From assembly GCA_019247335.1 (NCBI GenBank), contig JAFAPB010000002.1:1-7857 (forward strand): a DNA stretch of 7,857 bases, given 5' to 3'. Below are positions 6,529-7,857 of the stretch, one piece after another. The DNA comes from Candidatus Kaiserbacteria bacterium (GTDB lineage: Bacteria; Patescibacteriota; Minisyncoccia; Phycocordibacterales; UBA2100). Below the pieces are notes generated by a model, which saw nothing but the letters and a program-made list of their open reading frames with translations, had not been told where the DNA came from and made no database searches. How positions within the stretch are numbered: position 1 is the stretch's first letter; the number at the start of each line of letters is the position of its first letter. Position numbers and translations under genes: made by a program.

Positions 6529-7353
6529 ATGCATAAACATCTCATTAAAAAAGCGGACGGTGAATTCGAGCCGTTCGATCCCGCAAAACTCGAGCATTCG
6601 CTCGCACATGCGGGCGCCTCATCGACCGCACGCGCCCGCATACTTGCCGCGGTCGTCGACATGCTCCATCCGGGCGTCACGACAGAGGAGATCTATCAGC
6701 ATGCATTCAATTTACTCAAGCACGAAGAGGAGCGGCCGGTCGCCGCGCGCTATTCCATGAAGCGCGCCGTGCTCGCGCTCGGTCCCTCGGGGTTTCCTTT
6801 CGAACAATTCGTCGCGGCGATCTTGCATGGCCACGGATGGACGGTGCGCACCGACGTTACGCTGATCGGACGTTGCGCGCCGCACGAAGTGGATGTGGTC
6901 GCGGAGAAAAACGGCAAGCGCGTCGGCATTGAGGCGAAATTTCACAACGAAGCGGGCGGAAAGACCGACATCAAGGATGCGCTCTACGTGCACGCGCGGT
7001 ATGAAGATCTCGCGCGCGCACCGCTCAAATCCTCGCGCGTTGATGAGGGCTGGCTCATAACGAACACGGTGTTCACGAAAAACGCGATCCGCTATGCGCG
7101 CTGCTCGAATCTGACGCTTATAGGCTGGGACTACCCGACAACACGCGGCCTGCAGCATTTGATCGAAGAAGCCGGCGTGCATCCATTGACGGCGCTTACG
7201 ACGCTCTCGGAGTCGGAGAAGAAAAGACTTCTTGAGCGCCGCATCGTGCTTTGCAAACAGGTGACGACACCGCATTTGTTGAAGGACAACGGCGTGCCGT
7301 CCGACAAGATACAAGACATCGTCGACGAAGCATCGCGGCTATGCATCCCCTGA
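6529..7353 (+). CDS. ATP-cone / Mrr-like restriction endonuclease fusion
   Basis: This protein has 274 residues and no TM or signal. Residues 1-92 form an ATP-cone, the nucleotide-sensing domain known from ribonucleotide reductases and NrdR: IKKADGEFEPFDPAKLEHSL (6-25), then VTTEEIYQHAFNLL (50-63) and AARYSMKRAVLALGPSGFPFE (72-92). Residues about 93-200 form a PD-(D/E)xK nuclease fold of the Mrr type: GHGWTVRTDVTLIG, then HEVDVVAEKNGKRVGIEAKF with likely catalytic Asp122, Glu135 and Lys137, and a later GWLITNTVFTKNAIRYA strand-helix. The C-terminal 60 residues (KRLLERRIVLCKQV...) are helical, perhaps a helix-hairpin-helix-like DNA-binding tail. The likely role is nucleotide-gated DNA cleavage or repair rather than classical restriction, since no methylase or specificity subunit is nearby. 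Activity is inferred from residues. It begins 2 nt after the preceding stop without a Shine-Dalgarno, consistent with coupled translation. Confidence 0.9.
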   Translation: MHKHLIKKADGEFEPFDPAKLEHSLAHAGASSTARARILAAVVDMLHPGVTTEEIYQHAFNLLKHEEERPVAARYSMKRAVLALGPSGFPFEQFVAAILHGHGWTVRTDVTLIGRCAPHEVDVVAEKNGKRVGIEAKFHNEAGGKTDIKDALYVHARYEDLARAPLKSSRVDEGWLITNTVFTKNAIRYARCSNLTLIGWDYPTTRGLQHLIEEAGVHPLTALTTLSESEKKRLLERRIVLCKQVTTPHLLKDNGVPSDKIQDIVDEASRLCIP

Positions 7354-7387
7354 TGTGGATTTGCGCGCGACCCGCACATAACAAGGC

Positions 7388-7393
7388 TATACT
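7388..7393 (+). promoter_or_regulatory. -10 element of the mgtC-like gene, leaderless geometry
   Basis: TATACT matches the -10 consensus at 5 of 6 positions and is followed by exactly six bases (TTCTTT) and then ATG 7400. Expected +1 is the A of the start codon. The 46-nt gap holds no Shine-Dalgarno at a working distance: AAGG at 7383-7386 is 13 nt away and overlaps the upstream side of the -10. There is no good -35. This is the clearest promoter of its kind in the window. Confidence 0.6.
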
Positions 7394-7399
7394 TTCTTT

Positions 7400-7857
7400 A
7401 TGCATACGCTCAATCAGGTAAACGATCCGGTAACGCTTGAATTCACCAAGCTTATCCTCGCGATGGTGCTCGGCGGCTTGATCGGGACGGAGCGCGCGAT
7501 TCTTGCAAAACAGGCAGCGGGTACCCGCACCTTTGGCCTTGTCGCGCTCGGGGCATGTCTTTTCGTCGTGATCGGCGGATATGTCGACGCAATGTACCTC
7601 GGGCTGGTCAATCTCGAGCCCATGCAGATCGCGGGCGCGATCGTAACGGGCATCGGCTTTCTTGGCGGAGGCCTCATTATCTTCCGTCAGGATGCGCTTC
7701 ACGGGGTGACGACCGCTGCGGGACTCTGGATCGCAGCCGGCGTCGGCATGGCTTGCGGGTTCGGCCTCTTCAGCGTTGCTATTTTCTCGACGCTGCTCGC
7801 ATTCATTATGTTCACCGGCATGTGGTACGTCGAGAATCGCTTCAAGCATTGGTTCGA
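7400..7857 (+). CDS. MgtC/SapB family membrane protein (3' end cut by window)
   Basis: From ATG 7400 an uninterrupted frame runs to the window edge: 152 codons plus two bases. The sequence is that of the MgtC/SapB N-terminal membrane domain. After a short soluble start there are hydrophobic helices at about 15-29, 44-60, 77-95, 104-120 and 123-142. Signature stretches are LGGLIGTERA (24-33), GTRTFGLVALGAC (41-53), AGAIVTGIGFLGGG (78-91) and HGVTTAAGLWIAAGVGMACG (101-120). In characterised bacteria MgtC relates to Mg limitation, virulence and control of membrane ATPase or potential; many relatives have no proven substrate, so no transport reaction is assigned. The core domain is essentially complete; whether a soluble C-terminal domain follows cannot be seen. 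It appears to have its own promoter. The symbol is left blank because subfamily membership cannot be settled here. Confidence 0.93.
   Translation, partial: MHTLNQVNDPVTLEFTKLILAMVLGGLIGTERAILAKQAAGTRTFGLVALGACLFVVIGGYVDAMYLGLVNLEPMQIAGAIVTGIGFLGGGLIIFRQDALHGVTTAAGLWIAAGVGMACGFGLFSVAIFSTLLAFIMFTGMWYVENRFKHWF

Noticed and set aside
7196..7849. Long minus-strand open frame opposite the nuclease end and the mgtC-like gene
   Set aside because: The plus strand has clear ATP-cone/Mrr and MgtC signatures. The minus-strand translation is low-complexity charged sequence without any motif.
1..7857. Alternative genetic code (TGA read as Gly, as in SR1/Gracilibacteria)
   Set aside because: No gene contains an internal TGA, and TGA acts as a sensible stop at 6524-6526 and 7351-7353.
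1..7857. CRISPR arrays, insertion sequences, tRNA or rRNA genes
   Set aside because: No regularly spaced direct repeats, transposase motifs, terminal inverted repeats or tRNA-like T-loop signatures were found. Nearly all of the sequence is accounted for by the genes listed.

Overview
The window reads as a stretch of bacterial chromosome from the Candidate Phyla Radiation (Patescibacteria), most likely a fairly GC-rich Parcubacteria lineage. Three things point there. First, a membrane protein (2556-3959) resembles a family I associate with that group. Second, a sigma-region-4/HARE-HTH regulator is present. Third, almost no gene has a Shine-Dalgarno sequence. The lineage is inferred from protein style and has not been tested by a search. 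The standard code fits: Trp is TGG, TGA ends two genes, and no in-frame TGA needs reading through.

Layout: (1) 1-1271, minus strand: the replicative helicase gene dnaB, missing only its last few dozen codons beyond the left edge. (2) 1272-1469: a divergent promoter region. (3) 1470-2492, plus strand: a putative transcription regulator with a sigma-70 region 4 helix-turn-helix at the N-terminus and a HARE-HTH plus a second winged helix at the C-terminus, followed by a strong intrinsic terminator (2511-2550). (4) 2556-3959: a two-TM membrane protein of the T4SS-like/HerA-associated type, 8 nt before (5) mltG (3968-5002), the endolytic murein transglycosylase. (6) mnmA (5027-6067), the tRNA U34 2-thiouridylase. 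(7) 6119-6526: a small membrane-anchored exported protein of unknown function, followed after 2 nt by (8) 6529-7353, an ATP-cone/Mrr-like nuclease fusion. (9) 7400-7857: an MgtC/SapB-family membrane protein, cut by the right edge.

Functionally this is a mixed housekeeping neighbourhood: replication, cell wall remodelling, tRNA modification and Mg/stress-type transport. Three lineage-flavoured genes are set into it: the sigma4-HARE regulator, the T4SS-like membrane protein and the ATP-cone nuclease. All genes right of 1470 lie on the plus strand with short gaps. I see no mobile element, CRISPR array, tRNA or rRNA.

The most striking signal is in the gaps. At four starts (dnaB, mnmA, the 6119 gene, the mgtC-like gene) a TAnnnT -10-like hexamer ends exactly 6 nt before the ATG, which would put transcription initiation on the A of the start codon. 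At 2556 an extended -10 lies about the same distance upstream, squeezed between a terminator hairpin and the ATG. With no Shine-Dalgarno sequences, this suggests widespread leaderless transcription.
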